From the NCBI GenBank assembly GCA_902491215.1, contig CABUGV010000039.1, forward strand, positions 1 to 33,648: a stretch of DNA of 33,648 nt. Reading direction: 5' to 3'. Position numbers and translations under genes: made by a program. Origin of the DNA: 43-108 sp001915545 (GTDB taxonomy: Bacteria; Bacteroidota; Bacteroidia; Bacteroidales; Bacteroidaceae). Positions 1 to 8,122 of this stretch are shown here, in pieces (positions within the stretch are counted from its first letter, which is position 1; every line of letters starts with the position of its first letter). A model generated the notes under the pieces. It had not been told where the DNA came from. It worked only from the letters and a program-made list of their open reading frames with translations, and searched no databases.

Positions 1-189
1 GAACTCTCCAAGGAAAGGGCCACCCGTCTTGAAGGAAGCTTCGGCACCCAGAAGCAGCATTACTCGCTCTCAAGGATAAAGGCAAGGAACAGGAAGACGG
101 AAATCCTTTGGATCTTCTTCGGAATACATACGGCAAATGCCGTACTGATGATAGACAAGATCAGAAACCGATCGGATAAAGCGGCATGA
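1..189 (+). CDS. IS transposase, C-terminal fragment (cut by window edge)
   Basis: Frame 1 is open from the first base to TGA at 187-189, giving 62 residues that end in SDKAA. The fragment includes the stretch RLEGSFGTQKQHYSL followed by a hydrophobic segment (WIFFGIHTANAVLMI). This is the style of the C-terminal end of DDE transposases of large Bacteroidetes IS elements, where the last catalytic Glu sits in a helix such as RLEGSFG. The rest of the gene lies left of the window. No inverted repeat could be recognised in the 200 bases after the stop, so the right end of the IS is not placed. It may belong to the same IS type as the partial transposase at the far right, but the two fragments do not overlap in protein sequence and cannot be aligned. 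Confidence 0.6.
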   Translation, partial: ELSKERATRLEGSFGTQKQHYSLSRIKARNRKTEILWIFFGIHTANAVLMIDKIRNRSDKAA

Positions 190-295
190 CATGAATTTAC
201 AGACAGGATCAGAAGAGGTCATCAGACTTCTTCCGAAACGTCATGTCCAACAGATAGGATTATATGAAAAAACACGGAAAATGGGCAATAATAAT

Positions 296-334
296 GGCAC
301 ATAAAGTGATTATACTCTATCGACTTTATATGCC
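296..334. other. Stem-loop in the gap between the IS fragment and the minus-strand cassette
   Basis: GGCACATAAAGT (296-307) pairs with ACTTTATATGCC (323-334), with one mismatch and a 15-nt loop. It lies 3' of the minus-strand DUF4276 gene, beyond the palindrome array, and has no clear U-tract. It could be an IS-derived end or a terminator. Nothing else is recognisable in 190-378; the short open frames there have no coding character. Confidence 0.3.
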
Positions 335-378
335 ATATTACTTTTTAGGGACATTTACTGAATATCCCGAAGTAAACA

Positions 379-485
379 CAAAGCGACGCTTTGCTAGCTA
401 TTACCTCTTACCGCACAGCTGGTGGTGTCATTTACCTGCAATGTGTGCATTGCCTTTACCTGCAAACACTTGCGTTGCATTTCGT
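379..485 (-). repeat. Variable-palindrome array R1 (reverse orientation)
   Basis: Read on the minus strand, this carries palindromes spaced by AGGTAAA-like linkers: an imperfect GCAACGCAAGTGTTTGC, then GCAATGCACACATTGC, a degenerate unit, then GGTAATAGCTAG and CAAAGCGTCGCTTTG. It is the only array in reverse orientation. It lies just 3' of the DUF4276 gene, so it would be transcribed into that mRNA's 3' end. It is more decayed than the arrays at 7.5-11.4 kb. The array repeats elsewhere in the window share the linker and the GTAATAG end motif. Confidence 0.65.
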
Positions 486-505
486 ATACTATTTGCATGA
501 TGTCT

Positions 506-1186
506 CTAATTATTGTATTTGCTTTCCAAATCCAAGCAGAACAAATCAAGACTTTTACTTTTTTGTCTGCATGTCTTAATTCCTTTCCTAATACCTTTTG
601 ATATATAATTATAGTCCAGATTCTTTTTGTCTGTATCTATGTATTTTGTTCTTTTTTTACCATCAATCTTGCCTATCAGATGATGTAGTTGTTCTTTTGG
701 ATTTGCATACTGTGCGGTTTCATTACATTCTCTATCAAATAGTGGAATAAGCCATGCGTCTGTTTCTTCAATGGCTATTGCATATGCAACTTTGTCGCGA
801 TAGGTCTCTGGAATAATATTTGAGATTTTATTTTTCACCGCTTCACGCAGACAAATACTATATTCTTTCCAATCAATATTTTTTGTTCGCAATGGTTCGT
901 TTATATCAAAACCTGCTTCACCACGTTCTGCAGTGTCTATCTGAACAACTAGTAAAGCATCATCAGCCAAAATATCAAAAAATGCCCCAAGCAGGCAATT
1001 GTCCTCACATGACTTCAGAACCAGATTCCAATTGCTGAAATTCATCTCATTCAAATCTGTTTCGTCAAACTGTTCACTGGGACGTAATTGAACAATATCA
1101 CTACTGTCAACACCCATCAGAGCCTTCACTACAGCCTTTATTACAGCAATGTCAGCTTTACCTTCTGCTATTATCCCTAATCTCAT
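506..1186 (-). CDS. DUF4276-like protein with TOPRIM-type motifs, partner of an ATPase
   Basis: This is a 226-residue protein whose first strand and turn read MRLGIIAEGKAD (E8, D12), the acidic pattern that opens TOPRIM-like nuclease folds. A second acidic strand, LLVVQIDTAERG (D84), and a third motif, AIAIEETDAWL (E140, E141, D143, W145), match the layout of DUF4276/RloB-type proteins. The C-terminus is Lys-rich and shows no further motif. It starts 5 bases after the upstream ATPase stop, so the two are almost certainly one operon. ATPase plus TOPRIM or DUF4276 pairs occur in anti-phage and abortive-infection systems such as OLD/Gabija and PARIS-like sets. That role is inferred from architecture here. 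The DUF4276 assignment is from memory of motif pattern, and nuclease activity is unproven. The gene is AT-rich compared with the housekeeping genes, which fits horizontal transfer. Confidence 0.65.
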   Translation of the reverse strand: MRLGIIAEGKADIAVIKAVVKALMGVDSSDIVQLRPSEQFDETDLNEMNFSNWNLVLKSCEDNCLLGAFFDILADDALLVVQIDTAERGEAGFDINEPLRTKNIDWKEYSICLREAVKNKISNIIPETYRDKVAYAIAIEETDAWLIPLFDRECNETAQYANPKEQLHHLIGKIDGKKRTKYIDTDKKNLDYNYISKGIRKGIKTCRQKSKSLDLFCLDLESKYNN

Positions 1187-1191
1187 AATTA

Positions 1192-2280
1192 TCAGAAATT
1201 ATACGGAACACCGCCAATAAGTCCTTTCATCCACATTTCTGAAAGCATCATTCGTTGTTCACCAGTCGTTTTTTTTGTCTGTATACGATTAACTTGTGTT
1301 TTTCCCTCATCATTGCGTGTCACAACATATAATCGCTGACTGTTATCATTAAGATTCAAACCATCCAATATAGCAGGATTATGTGTTGTAACAAGTACCT
1401 GTTTGCAGTTCTTGACAGCCAATTCACAAATTCTCTTCATGAGAAACCTGCACAAACGAGGATTCAATCCATTTTCAATGTTGTCAATGGCAAAAAAGTC
1501 GGGAGTCTTCCTGCTAATAAAGAGAGTCAGATAAAACAACAATTCCAAAGCGCCTTCATTGGCATTCTCTGCAGAAAAAAGATTATTTTTTTTCTGCATA
1601 AACTTATCTCTGAAATAAAGATTTGATTTACTTCTTCCCAATTTATATCCCTGCATCTTGTATATCTCCTCTCGATCAAAGAAAATGTCTTCAATCCAGG
1701 ATATATAATCTTTTGCAGATTCTTTTATCTGTATGACTTCTTCCTTAGGTATATTGTTAAGAAGTACATCAAGACCTTCTCCGTTCAATCCAAGAGGATA
1801 TTGGAAACTATCTGAGGTCAATCCACGAAGTGCATTGATTGACAGTGAATAAATAAGATACCTGGACAGATATTCTCTTAAATTGGTTGCTTTTTTTTCT
1901 GCTTCTTCTGCATTTTCATGTTTGGTTTCTGATGAAAATGACGCAACCCATGTTGAATAAATATCCTCTGGGGCATTGTTGTTAACAGTATATTTTATAC
2001 GTTCACCTTCATTTCCTGATATACTCATGCTAATGGTGCTGCTGGACGGATGACCATAAAATGAGCTTATCATCAAATCCGGTTTGGCAATTCTGATTCC
2101 TTTCTGTATCATATCTTTTACATCAATCTGACAGGAACGTTCCGCCGCAACCATTGCTATAGCCTCAAGAATATTTGATTTGCCCGAACCATTGGCACCA
2201 ATAAAAACATTGACATTACCTAATGATAAAGTCGCATCTGTTATTGATTTGAAATTTTTTATAGTTATAGTATCTATCAT
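1192..2280 (-). CDS. AAA/ABC-type ATPase (AAA_21, SMC/OLD-like), probable defence component
   Basis: I chose the ATG at 2280, giving 362 residues and the usual N-terminus MIDTITIKNFKSI. The longer open frame to 2391 adds 37 residues of low-complexity AT-rich translation lying over the promoter. Walker A is GANGSGKSN (28-36). A signature-like helix, ENANEGALELL, falls near 239-249. Walker B reads FFAIDNIENGLNP (262-274), and the switch His is in VTTHNPAILDGL (H300). The residue after the Walker B Asp is Asn (D266-N267) where most family members have the catalytic Glu, although E269 follows. It overlaps nothing and is followed after 5 bases by the DUF4276 gene. Such ATPases usually act as the sensor or regulator of an effector nuclease encoded beside them. 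It may form a complex with the DUF4276 product, which is inference. Confidence 0.75.
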   Translation of the reverse strand: MIDTITIKNFKSITDATLSLGNVNVFIGANGSGKSNILEAIAMVAAERSCQIDVKDMIQKGIRIAKPDLMISSFYGHPSSSTISMSISGNEGERIKYTVNNNAPEDIYSTWVASFSSETKHENAEEAEKKATNLREYLSRYLIYSLSINALRGLTSDSFQYPLGLNGEGLDVLLNNIPKEEVIQIKESAKDYISWIEDIFFDREEIYKMQGYKLGRSKSNLYFRDKFMQKKNNLFSAENANEGALELLFYLTLFISRKTPDFFAIDNIENGLNPRLCRFLMKRICELAVKNCKQVLVTTHNPAILDGLNLNDNSQRLYVVTRNDEGKTQVNRIQTKKTTGEQRMMLSEMWMKGLIGGVPYNF

Positions 2281-2334
2281 ATTCTTTGAATTACATAAAG
2301 AATCTAATACCGTATTTGAGTTGATATTTATAAA

Positions 2335-2342
2335 CAAAGATA
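2335..2342 (-). promoter_or_regulatory. Probable -7 box for the ATPase/DUF4276 operon
   Basis: The minus strand reads TATCTTTG, a perfect match to the Bacteroidetes -7 consensus TAnnTTTG, 55 bases before the chosen ATG at 2280. No clear TTTG is present at the -33 position. Its placement inside the longer open frame supports the shorter ATPase start. Confidence 0.5.
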
Positions 2343-2429
2343 CTGTTTTTTCATAATAATGGTAAATTACAAAGAATATTTTTAGACACATGCAACAACA
2401 GGTCTATTGCTGATTAATAGTTAAAAAAC

Positions 2430-2500
2430 ACAAAGCTGGGCTTTGTTAGGTAAAACGCGCCATGCACCAGGTAAATGCTTACGTCAGCTAATAGCTATTA
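2430..2500 (+). repeat. Variable-palindrome array R2 (short)
   Basis: ACAAAGCTGGGCTTTGT (2430-2446) is a perfect 7+3+7 palindrome followed by linker TAGGTAAAAC. A decayed unit and a second AGGTAAA linker follow, then the closing palindrome TAATAGCTATTA (2489-2500). It sits upstream of the ATPase promoter, on the opposite side of the two-gene cassette from array R1 and in opposite orientation to it. Confidence 0.7.
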
Positions 2501-2565
2501 TCTGCATAACACATAGACTTTTAAAGACAGATGAACAGAAAAGTGGGTGTGTACTCTTTTATTAA

Positions 2566-2851
2566 AGACAGAAGAACATAAGAACAAAAGGGTATATTGA
2601 AAAATCAAACGCATGCTCAAGCGAGCTTGGTATTCGTTTGTCTTTTCAATGCTGCGTACCTTTGGTGCTTTGCTTTCGACATTCTTTTGTAGGAAAGAAC
2701 AGAAGTGTCTTTTGTTCTTTTAAGAATGCGGTGCTTGCACTGCAAATTCTTTTGCATGATGGACATACGGAGGGACGGACGGGAGCGTGCTCATGGACGG
2801 GCTGACGGAGGGGCATCATCTGCATTCTTATGTTCTTTTGTTCTTATGTCT
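2566..2851. mobile_element. MITE-like element, full copy 1 (286 bp)
   Basis: It begins AGACAGAAGAACATAAG and ends with the inverse of AGACATAAGAACAAAAG; over 25 bp the two ends differ at 3 positions. It has no coding frame. Inside, 2596-2650 forms a long hairpin: ATTGAAAA..CAAACG pairs with CGTTTG..TTTTCAAT around the apex CAAGCGAGCTTG. The right half holds GCGGTGCTTGCACTGC, another near-palindrome. A second full copy lies at 10884-11182, and four left-half copies lie between 7.9 and 10.8 kb. Terminal inverted repeats, lack of genes and multiple copies make it MITE-like. Target duplications were not identified. Confidence 0.65.
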
Positions 2852-2887
2852 TGATTATTAATACATACAGCTTATGTGTGAATAAGT

Positions 2888-2911
2888 TCCCTGGTCCTGG
2901 CCAGGGATGAC
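2888..2911. repeat. Solo right end of the 108-bp inverted-repeat element
   Basis: The sequence TCCCTGGTCCTGGCCAGGGA followed by TGAC is the right-end palindrome of the 107-109 bp element found in seven full copies at 7.8-11.5 kb. Its left partner is missing here. It passes through the motif CGCGGGCA-GTGC directly into array R3, the same junction seen at other copies. Confidence 0.6.
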
Positions 2912-2927
2912 AGGTCGCGGGCAGTGT

Positions 2928-3027
2928 GCAAGATGGCATCGTGCAAGGTAAAATGTGAAGCTGGCTTCACAAGGTAAATGCAAAGCAGGGTTTTGCTAGG
3001 TAAATGCGCTATGCGCTAGGTAATAGG
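2928..3027 (+). repeat. Variable-palindrome array R3
   Basis: Four units are joined by AGGTAAA linkers: GCAAGATGGCATCGTGC (imperfect), GTGAAGCTGGCTTCAC (2955-2970, perfect), GCAAAGCAGGGTTTTGC (one mismatch) and GCGCTATGCGC (3006-3016, perfect). It ends in GGTAATAGG. The order matches arrays R5, R6, R8 and R9. It stops about 60 bases before the promoter of the GH43 gene. Between 2400 and 3080 I see only repeats and no gene. Confidence 0.75.
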
Positions 3028-3082
3028 TTTTCTGGGTAAATACTTTTTAAAAGAAGAGAAGAGATGGGTGTTTTTCAGGATA

Positions 3083-3116
3083 TTTTGGTGGCAGTGAGGA
3101 TTTTTTCATATCTTTG
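3083..3116 (+). promoter_or_regulatory. Bacteroidetes-type promoter of the GH43 gene
   Basis: TTTTGG near 3083-3088 supplies a -33 TTTG (3084-3087), and TATCTTTG (3109-3116) fits the -7 consensus TAnnTTTG; 21 bases separate them. The coding start is 93 bases downstream, leaving a leader of roughly 80-90 nt with no evident riboswitch fold. Confidence 0.6.
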
Positions 3117-3208
3117 TGAGATTATGATTACAATGTTTTGATATGTAGTAATGTTATCTTTAAATATTGATCTATGGACAATCTTTTTACTAACTAAAAA
3201 TTATATTT

Positions 3209-6200
3209 ATGAACAAACCAAACGGACTTTTAGCATTCGCGCTGATGAGCGCGGTATCGCTGTCGGCCGGTGCACAGGAACTGAAACTGAGCTACAACGC
3301 TACTGACACGATAAACGCCACTACGCTGAAGGATCTATCCGGCAACGGATATGATGGAACACTCGTAGGTACAGGCGTAAGCATCAGCAAGAAGTATTCC
3401 GAGCAGAGCGTATTCATCTCTACTTCCAGACTGAAGAAAGGATACGTCGATCTCGGCGAAAACTTCGGCAAAGTGGTTGCCGGCTTGGACGAGTACACAA
3501 TCGCCATGCGTACATACGTTTCTTCATCGTACATGGATCTGACAAAATTGGGCAACATCATGTGGTCGTTCGCCATGAATGATTCTGTCGAGGTGAAGGG
3601 CGGCGGGTACGCTTCGTTCAGCGCACGCAACATGGACTACAGCATTTCACTGACAGACAAATCCGGCGTGAGCACTGTTTCTGCCAACAAGAATGTCGAC
3701 AACGGTGCATACAGATGGGTTGTCGTAACATGCAAGAAGAATGCCCTCGGAAATTTCATCAGAATATATGAGGACGGACTCTGCGTGGCAAATGGTGTCG
3801 CTGAGAATCTTATCTCTGAACTCGGCGAGACAAAATACAACTGGCTGGGACGTTCTCCGTTCTACACTGATGATGCAGAATATACACGCGGTATGATCAT
3901 GACAGACTTCAGAGTGTATGACGGTGCAATGACAGACAAGCAGGTTGCAGAACTGTCGGGCATAGAATATACCGGTTCTGAACCAGAAAAGCTTCTACAG
4001 TACTCATTCAGCAATGCTGATGACGAGACAGGCAAGTACAAGGGTTCACTTGAGAACGGTGCTGAACTGCGCACAATTGCAGATGTGCCTGTGCTGAGCC
4101 TCGGCGACAACAACGGATATTTCGACTTCGGTTCTGAGGTGGGAAGCATCATCGGTTCGCTCGACGGCGACTATGCTATCTCTATGAACGTATATATTCC
4201 TGCCGACTATGCTCTCGGAAGCAACGGCAACTTCATCTTCAACTTCGGTAACTCAAGCACAACGGGTTATCTGTTCTTCGGTGCAAACCAGACAAAATTT
4301 GCCATCACACAAACAAATTATTCGGGCGAAAGAGTGGTAAGTGCTGACACGAAGTTCCCTACAGGACGCTGGGTCAACCTCATTTACTGCCAGACAGGAA
4401 ATACGGGAACAATCTATATGAACGGTGCGATGACCGCAAGCGGCAATATAGGCTTATTCCCTAACAAGCTCGGATCTACTACACAGAACTGGCTGGGACG
4501 TTCACCATACTCAGGCGACGTTTACCTGAAAGGAGCAATGTACAACGATGTAAGAGTATACAAGGGAACATTGAGCTCAGACGAAATCATCTCCATCTAC
4601 GGCGATGCTCCATTGACAAAGCTCAACGATGTACTTGATGCAGAAATCATCGACGAGTTCATTGCAAACCAGGCTTACGACTTCTCTAACCTGAGAACAA
4701 GCGTCACCCTCCCTACTTCATTCGGCAACGGCATCACAGCAACATGGACTTCATCTAACGAGAACGTCATCAAGAGCAACGGTACCGTGATACGTCCTGA
4801 ACAGGGAGAAGAGGATGCAACAGTGACTCTGACTGCTACATATACAAAGGGCAACATCACGAAGTCGGTTGAATACCAGGCTACAGTACTTGCCAAATTC
4901 AGCGATGCTGAGGCGCTTGCATACGACCTCGACAACCTGAAGCTCAGCGGAAGTCTGAACAACCTGAGAAGTGACCTTGTGCTCCCTGGAAACACAGGTG
5001 AGAACACAATCATCACATGGAAGTCGGACAAACCGGAATATATCTCTGACGCCGGCAAGCTCATGAAGCTTTCTGCCAAGGGAGAAGGCAAGGTTGAGGT
5101 GACACTCACTGCTACAGGATACAAGAACAAGGAAGTAGGTTCAAAGGACTTCAAGGTGCTTGTTGCAGAAGACGAGGACTACGATGCTTACCTGTTCGTA
5201 TATTTCCCAAGCAACTCAAATGAGAACCTCTACTATGCTGTCAGCAAGGACGGATACAGCTACACTCCGCTGAACAACGGCGAGAGAGTGATGTGGAGCG
5301 ACACTGTTGCAATAAAGAAGGGTATACGTGACCCGCACATCCTGAGAGGTGCAGACGGCAAGACATTCTACATGGTGGCTACCGACATGAGATGTGCTGA
5401 GGGCTGGAGCTCTAACCGCGGTATCGTGATGTACAAGAGTACAGACATGATCCACTGGCAGCACAGCACCGTACACTTCCCAGACCGTTTCCCTGAGTGG
5501 AAGAATGTGACAAGAGTTTGGGCTCCTGAAGTTATCTGGGATGCAAACTACGAGAATGCCGACGGAACAAAGGGACGCTACATGGTATACTACTCTCTTC
5601 TTACAAACGATGGCAAGTGCACATACGACAAGGTTTATTACAGCTACGCCAACGATGACTTCACAGACCTGCTCACAGATCCTGTATTCCTGTACGACAG
5701 AGGTTCTGCTACCATCGATGCCGACATCATATTCGACGAGAGAGACAGCACATACCACATGATATACAAGAACGAAGGTTCGGGCGGTATATGTCAGGTT
5801 ACTTCAAAGCGCCTTACTGCTGAAGAGGGCATGCCGGAAGGAAGCCAGTGGAGCGAGCCGTCAGGCAACCTGCAGCAGACAAACGTAGCTGTAGAAGGCG
5901 GCGGTCTGTTCAGAATGATCAACAGCGACACTTGGGTTCTGATGTACGACTGCTACAACAGCGGATACTACCAGTTCTGCTCTACTGAAGATCTCGAGTC
6001 GTTCACTCTCGAAGCACAGACAACAACAAGCGGTGCATTCACTCCTAGACACGGAACAGTGATGGCTATCTCAAAGGCTGAGCTCGATGCCCTGCTGGAG
6101 GCTTTCCCTAGCGACAACCTCGGAACTTCTGTAAGCGGTGCGCGCAACAGGAACATCAAGCAGAACAACGTGACAATCACAAGCAAGTCTATCTACCTGC

Positions 6201-7498
6201 CTGTACGTCCGGGAACAGACATCAGCAGCTTCGATCCTGAACTCGTTGCGTCAGCTGGTGCAGCAATCAGTCCGGAAGGTCCTCAGGACTTCACAAACGG
6301 AAGCGTTGAATACACAATAAGCAACCAGGGCAAGACGGCAACCGTAAATGTAGAAGTTGAGGTTTGCGGCAACCCTGTGCTCGACGGTTTCTGCGCTGAC
6401 CCTGAAATTCTCTTCTCAAAGAAGACAGGCAAGTTCTACATCTATCCTACAAGCGACGGATATGCCGGATGGGGAGGTTCGAAATTCAATGTATATTCTT
6501 CTTCAGACCTCGTGAACTGGCAGAAGGAGAACTGCATCCTTGACGTGGCAACAGACGACGTCACATGGGCTACAGGAAACGGATGGGCTCCATGTATCGA
6601 GGAGAAATATATGGACGGTGCGTTCAAGTACTTCTTCTACTTCAGCGGACACAACCCTGAATACAACATGAAGACTCTCGGTGTGGCTACGGCAGACTCT
6701 CCGATCGGTCCGTTCACTGACAAGGGTACTCCGCTCGTTACGAAGAATCCTGCAAGCGGACAGCTCATCGACTCTGACGTATTCACAGACCCTGTAAGCG
6801 GCAATACATATTACTACTGGGGCAACGGTAATCTTGTGGTTTCAGACATGGGCGACGACATGATGTCGTACAGCAACCCTGCAACTATAACACCAGCAGG
6901 AGGCTCGCTCGCCGACTATGCCTTCAGAGAGGGTGTATACGTATTCTACAGAAACGGTCTGTACTACTTCTTGTGGTCTGTTGACGACACCGGTGCAAAG
7001 AACTACCACGTGGCTTACGGTACAAGCACTTCTCCAAGAGGTCCAATCAAGGTTGCAGACAAGCCTATCGTAATCATACAGGATGCTTCAGAGGAGATCT
7101 ACGGAACAGGTCACAACGCCGTAATCCAGATTCCTGGAAAGGATGAATGGTACATCGTCTACCACCGCATCAACAAGGCTTACCTGAACAATGGTCCTGG
7201 CTATCACCGTGAGGTTTGCATCGACAAGCTCGAGTTCAACGAGGACGGAACAATCAAGCAGGTAACTCCTACTCACAAGGGTATCGACCCAGTGGACATG
7301 TCTGACTACATCACCGGTACTCTGACATGCATTGAGGATCTGGACGATGCATCAGGATGCAGCGAGGTTGTTTCAACAAGCTACTACAGCATCAACGGTA
7401 CAAATCTTGGTACAAACGTTCCTGCAGCAAAGGGAATCTATATCAAGGTGGACAACATGAAGGACGGCAGCCGCAAGGCGGTCAAGTTCATCAAATAA
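3209..7498 (+). CDS. Secreted double-GH43 glycosidase with LamG-like and Ig-like domains
   Basis: This 1429-residue protein starts with a signal peptide (residues 1-23, cleavage near AGA-QE). Two LamG/concanavalin-like modules follow at about 25-255 and 256-465, both with the motif NWLGRSP. Two Ig-like domains lie at about 470-655. The first five-bladed GH43 propeller spans about 660-980, with candidate catalytic residues D708 (GIRDPHIL), D837 (TIDADIIF) and E896 (VEGGGLF). A short Ig-like linker precedes a second GH43 propeller at about 1055-1375, with D1064 (FCADPEI), D1188 (LIDSDVF) and E1241 (FREGVYVF). The end (YYSINGTNLG..AKGIYIKVDN) resembles a short T9SS sorting domain. GH43 enzymes cleave arabinosyl, xylosyl or galactosyl linkages in plant polysaccharides; the substrate cannot be read here. 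Both triads look intact. The gene stands alone, with its own promoter and terminator and no SusC/D genes. Confidence 0.85.
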   Translation: MNKPNGLLAFALMSAVSLSAGAQELKLSYNATDTINATTLKDLSGNGYDGTLVGTGVSISKKYSEQSVFISTSRLKKGYVDLGENFGKVVAGLDEYTIAMRTYVSSSYMDLTKLGNIMWSFAMNDSVEVKGGGYASFSARNMDYSISLTDKSGVSTVSANKNVDNGAYRWVVVTCKKNALGNFIRIYEDGLCVANGVAENLISELGETKYNWLGRSPFYTDDAEYTRGMIMTDFRVYDGAMTDKQVAELSGIEYTGSEPEKLLQYSFSNADDETGKYKGSLENGAELRTIADVPVLSLGDNNGYFDFGSEVGSIIGSLDGDYAISMNVYIPADYALGSNGNFIFNFGNSSTTGYLFFGANQTKFAITQTNYSGERVVSADTKFPTGRWVNLIYCQTGNTGTIYMNGAMTASGNIGLFPNKLGSTTQNWLGRSPYSGDVYLKGAMYNDVRVYKGTLSSDEIISIYGDAPLTKLNDVLDAEIIDEFIANQAYDFSNLRTSVTLPTSFGNGITATWTSSNENVIKSNGTVIRPEQGEEDATVTLTATYTKGNITKSVEYQATVLAKFSDAEALAYDLDNLKLSGSLNNLRSDLVLPGNTGENTIITWKSDKPEYISDAGKLMKLSAKGEGKVEVTLTATGYKNKEVGSKDFKVLVAEDEDYDAYLFVYFPSNSNENLYYAVSKDGYSYTPLNNGERVMWSDTVAIKKGIRDPHILRGADGKTFYMVATDMRCAEGWSSNRGIVMYKSTDMIHWQHSTVHFPDRFPEWKNVTRVWAPEVIWDANYENADGTKGRYMVYYSLLTNDGKCTYDKVYYSYANDDFTDLLTDPVFLYDRGSATIDADIIFDERDSTYHMIYKNEGSGGICQVTSKRLTAEEGMPEGSQWSEPSGNLQQTNVAVEGGGLFRMINSDTWVLMYDCYNSGYYQFCSTEDLESFTLEAQTTTSGAFTPRHGTVMAISKAELDALLEAFPSDNLGTSVSGARNRNIKQNNVTITSKSIYLPVRPGTDISSFDPELVASAGAAISPEGPQDFTNGSVEYTISNQGKTATVNVEVEVCGNPVLDGFCADPEILFSKKTGKFYIYPTSDGYAGWGGSKFNVYSSSDLVNWQKENCILDVATDDVTWATGNGWAPCIEEKYMDGAFKYFFYFSGHNPEYNMKTLGVATADSPIGPFTDKGTPLVTKNPASGQLIDSDVFTDPVSGNTYYYWGNGNLVVSDMGDDMMSYSNPATITPAGGSLADYAFREGVYVFYRNGLYYFLWSVDDTGAKNYHVAYGTSTSPRGPIKVADKPIVIIQDASEEIYGTGHNAVIQIPGKDEWYIVYHRINKAYLNNGPGYHREVCIDKLEFNEDGTIKQVTPTHKGIDPVDMSDYITGTLTCIEDLDDASGCSEVVSTSYYSINGTNLGTNVPAAKGIYIKVDNMKDGSRKAVKFIK

Positions 7499-7525
7499 TC
7501 CGGTCTGACGACTGGATGGTTTATA

Positions 7526-7555
7526 GGGGATACCGGGGACGGTATCCCCTTTTTG
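7526..7555 (+). terminator. Intrinsic terminator of the GH43 gene
   Basis: GGGGATACC (7526-7534) and GGTATCCCC (7541-7549) form a perfect 9-bp stem with a GGGGAC loop, followed by TTTTT. It begins 28 bases after the stop codon. It also isolates the gene from the repeat region that starts 11 bases later. Confidence 0.9.
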
Positions 7556-7565
7556 GCATTATAAG

Positions 7566-7792
7566 GCGAGCAGGCTCGCTAGGTAATATGCAAAGCTTGC
7601 TTTGCGAGGTAAAACGCAGGCAGAGCCTGCTAGATAAAACGTGAAGCTGGCTTCACTAGGTAAAATGCGAGCTAAGCTCACTAGGTAAAACACAAAGCAG
7701 AGCTTTGTTAGGTAAAACGCGCGATGCGCTAGGCAAACATGAAGCACGGCTTCATTAGTTAAACGTGCTTTGCGATAGATAATAGTTATTAC
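7566..7792 (+). repeat. Variable-palindrome array R4, the longest (about 9 units)
   Basis: Units in order: GCGAGCAGGCTCGC, GCAAAGCTTGCTTTGC, GCAGGCAGAGCCTGC, GTGAAGCTGGCTTCAC, GCGAGCTAAGCTCAC (one mismatch), ACAAAGCAGAGCTTTGT, GCGCGATGCGC, ATGAAGCACGGCTTCAT and a decayed GTGCTTTGCGAT. The linkers are variants of TAGGTAAAAC (AGGTAATA, TAGATAAAAC, TAGGCAAAC, TAGTTAAAC). The array ends in ATAATAGTTATTAC and runs into a 108-bp element. Seven different arm sequences keep their complementarity. The linker places stop codons in two frames, so the array is not coding. Confidence 0.85.
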
Positions 7793-7806
7793 ATAGGCTA
7801 CTACGG

Positions 7807-7914
7807 CGTCATTCCTGGCTGGGACCAGGAATCTAGTCTGTGGGTCTGCACTGTGCCCTCGCAGGCATTGTGCAATCATTGAGATAAGATCCCTGGTCCT
7901 GGCCAGGGATGACG
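7807..7914. mobile_element. 108-bp inverted-repeat element, copy 1
   Basis: The left end CGTCATTCCTGG.. and right end ..CCAGGGATGACG are inverted copies of each other, and each end is itself a palindrome (ATTCCTGGCTGGGACCAGGAAT; TCCCTGGTCCTGGCCAGGGA). The middle holds the motif CGCAGGCATTGTGC. The design of two small palindromes as inverted termini around a short spacer recalls Neisseria dRS3/NIME mosaics. That is an analogy of layout only. Confidence 0.75.
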
Positions 7915-7957
7915 AGTTGCCAACATTGTGCATTATTTTTGGGTGCATACATATTTT

Positions 7958-8102
7958 AGACAGAAGAACATAAGAACAAAAGATTCATTTAAGGGGCAGA
8001 TGTACATTCAAGCGAGCTTGATGTTCATTTGTCCCTTAAATGTTTGCACCTGAGGTGATTGTCTACGACTCTTTTGTTTGGAAAAGAACAGAAGAAGTGG
8101 GC
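7958..8102. mobile_element. MITE-like element, left half, copy 2
   Basis: It starts with AGACAGAAGAACATAAG and ends at GAAGAAGTGGG; the right half of the full element is absent. The internal hairpin at 7986-8042 has arms CATTTAAGGG and CCCTTAAATG around the apex TCAAGCGAGCTTGA. These arms differ from those of the other copies, yet they pair. Confidence 0.65.
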
Positions 8103-8122
8103 GTTTACATTGGTTGCTACGG

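Noticed and set aside
190..378. Right inverted repeat of the left-hand IS matching TTCCCCCGAAAATAAGG of the right-hand IS
   Set aside because: No inverse of that sequence is found after the transposase stop, so the two IS copies could not be linked this way.
264..579. Two small plus-strand frames (78 and 62 codons)
   Set aside because: They overlap each other, the R1 repeat array and the 3' end of the DUF4276 gene, and have no coding character.
5216..5758. Long antisense frames inside the GH43, pyrG, yidC and plug genes (for example 180 codons here)
   Set aside because: They lie opposite strongly conserved coding sequence and have no family resemblance.
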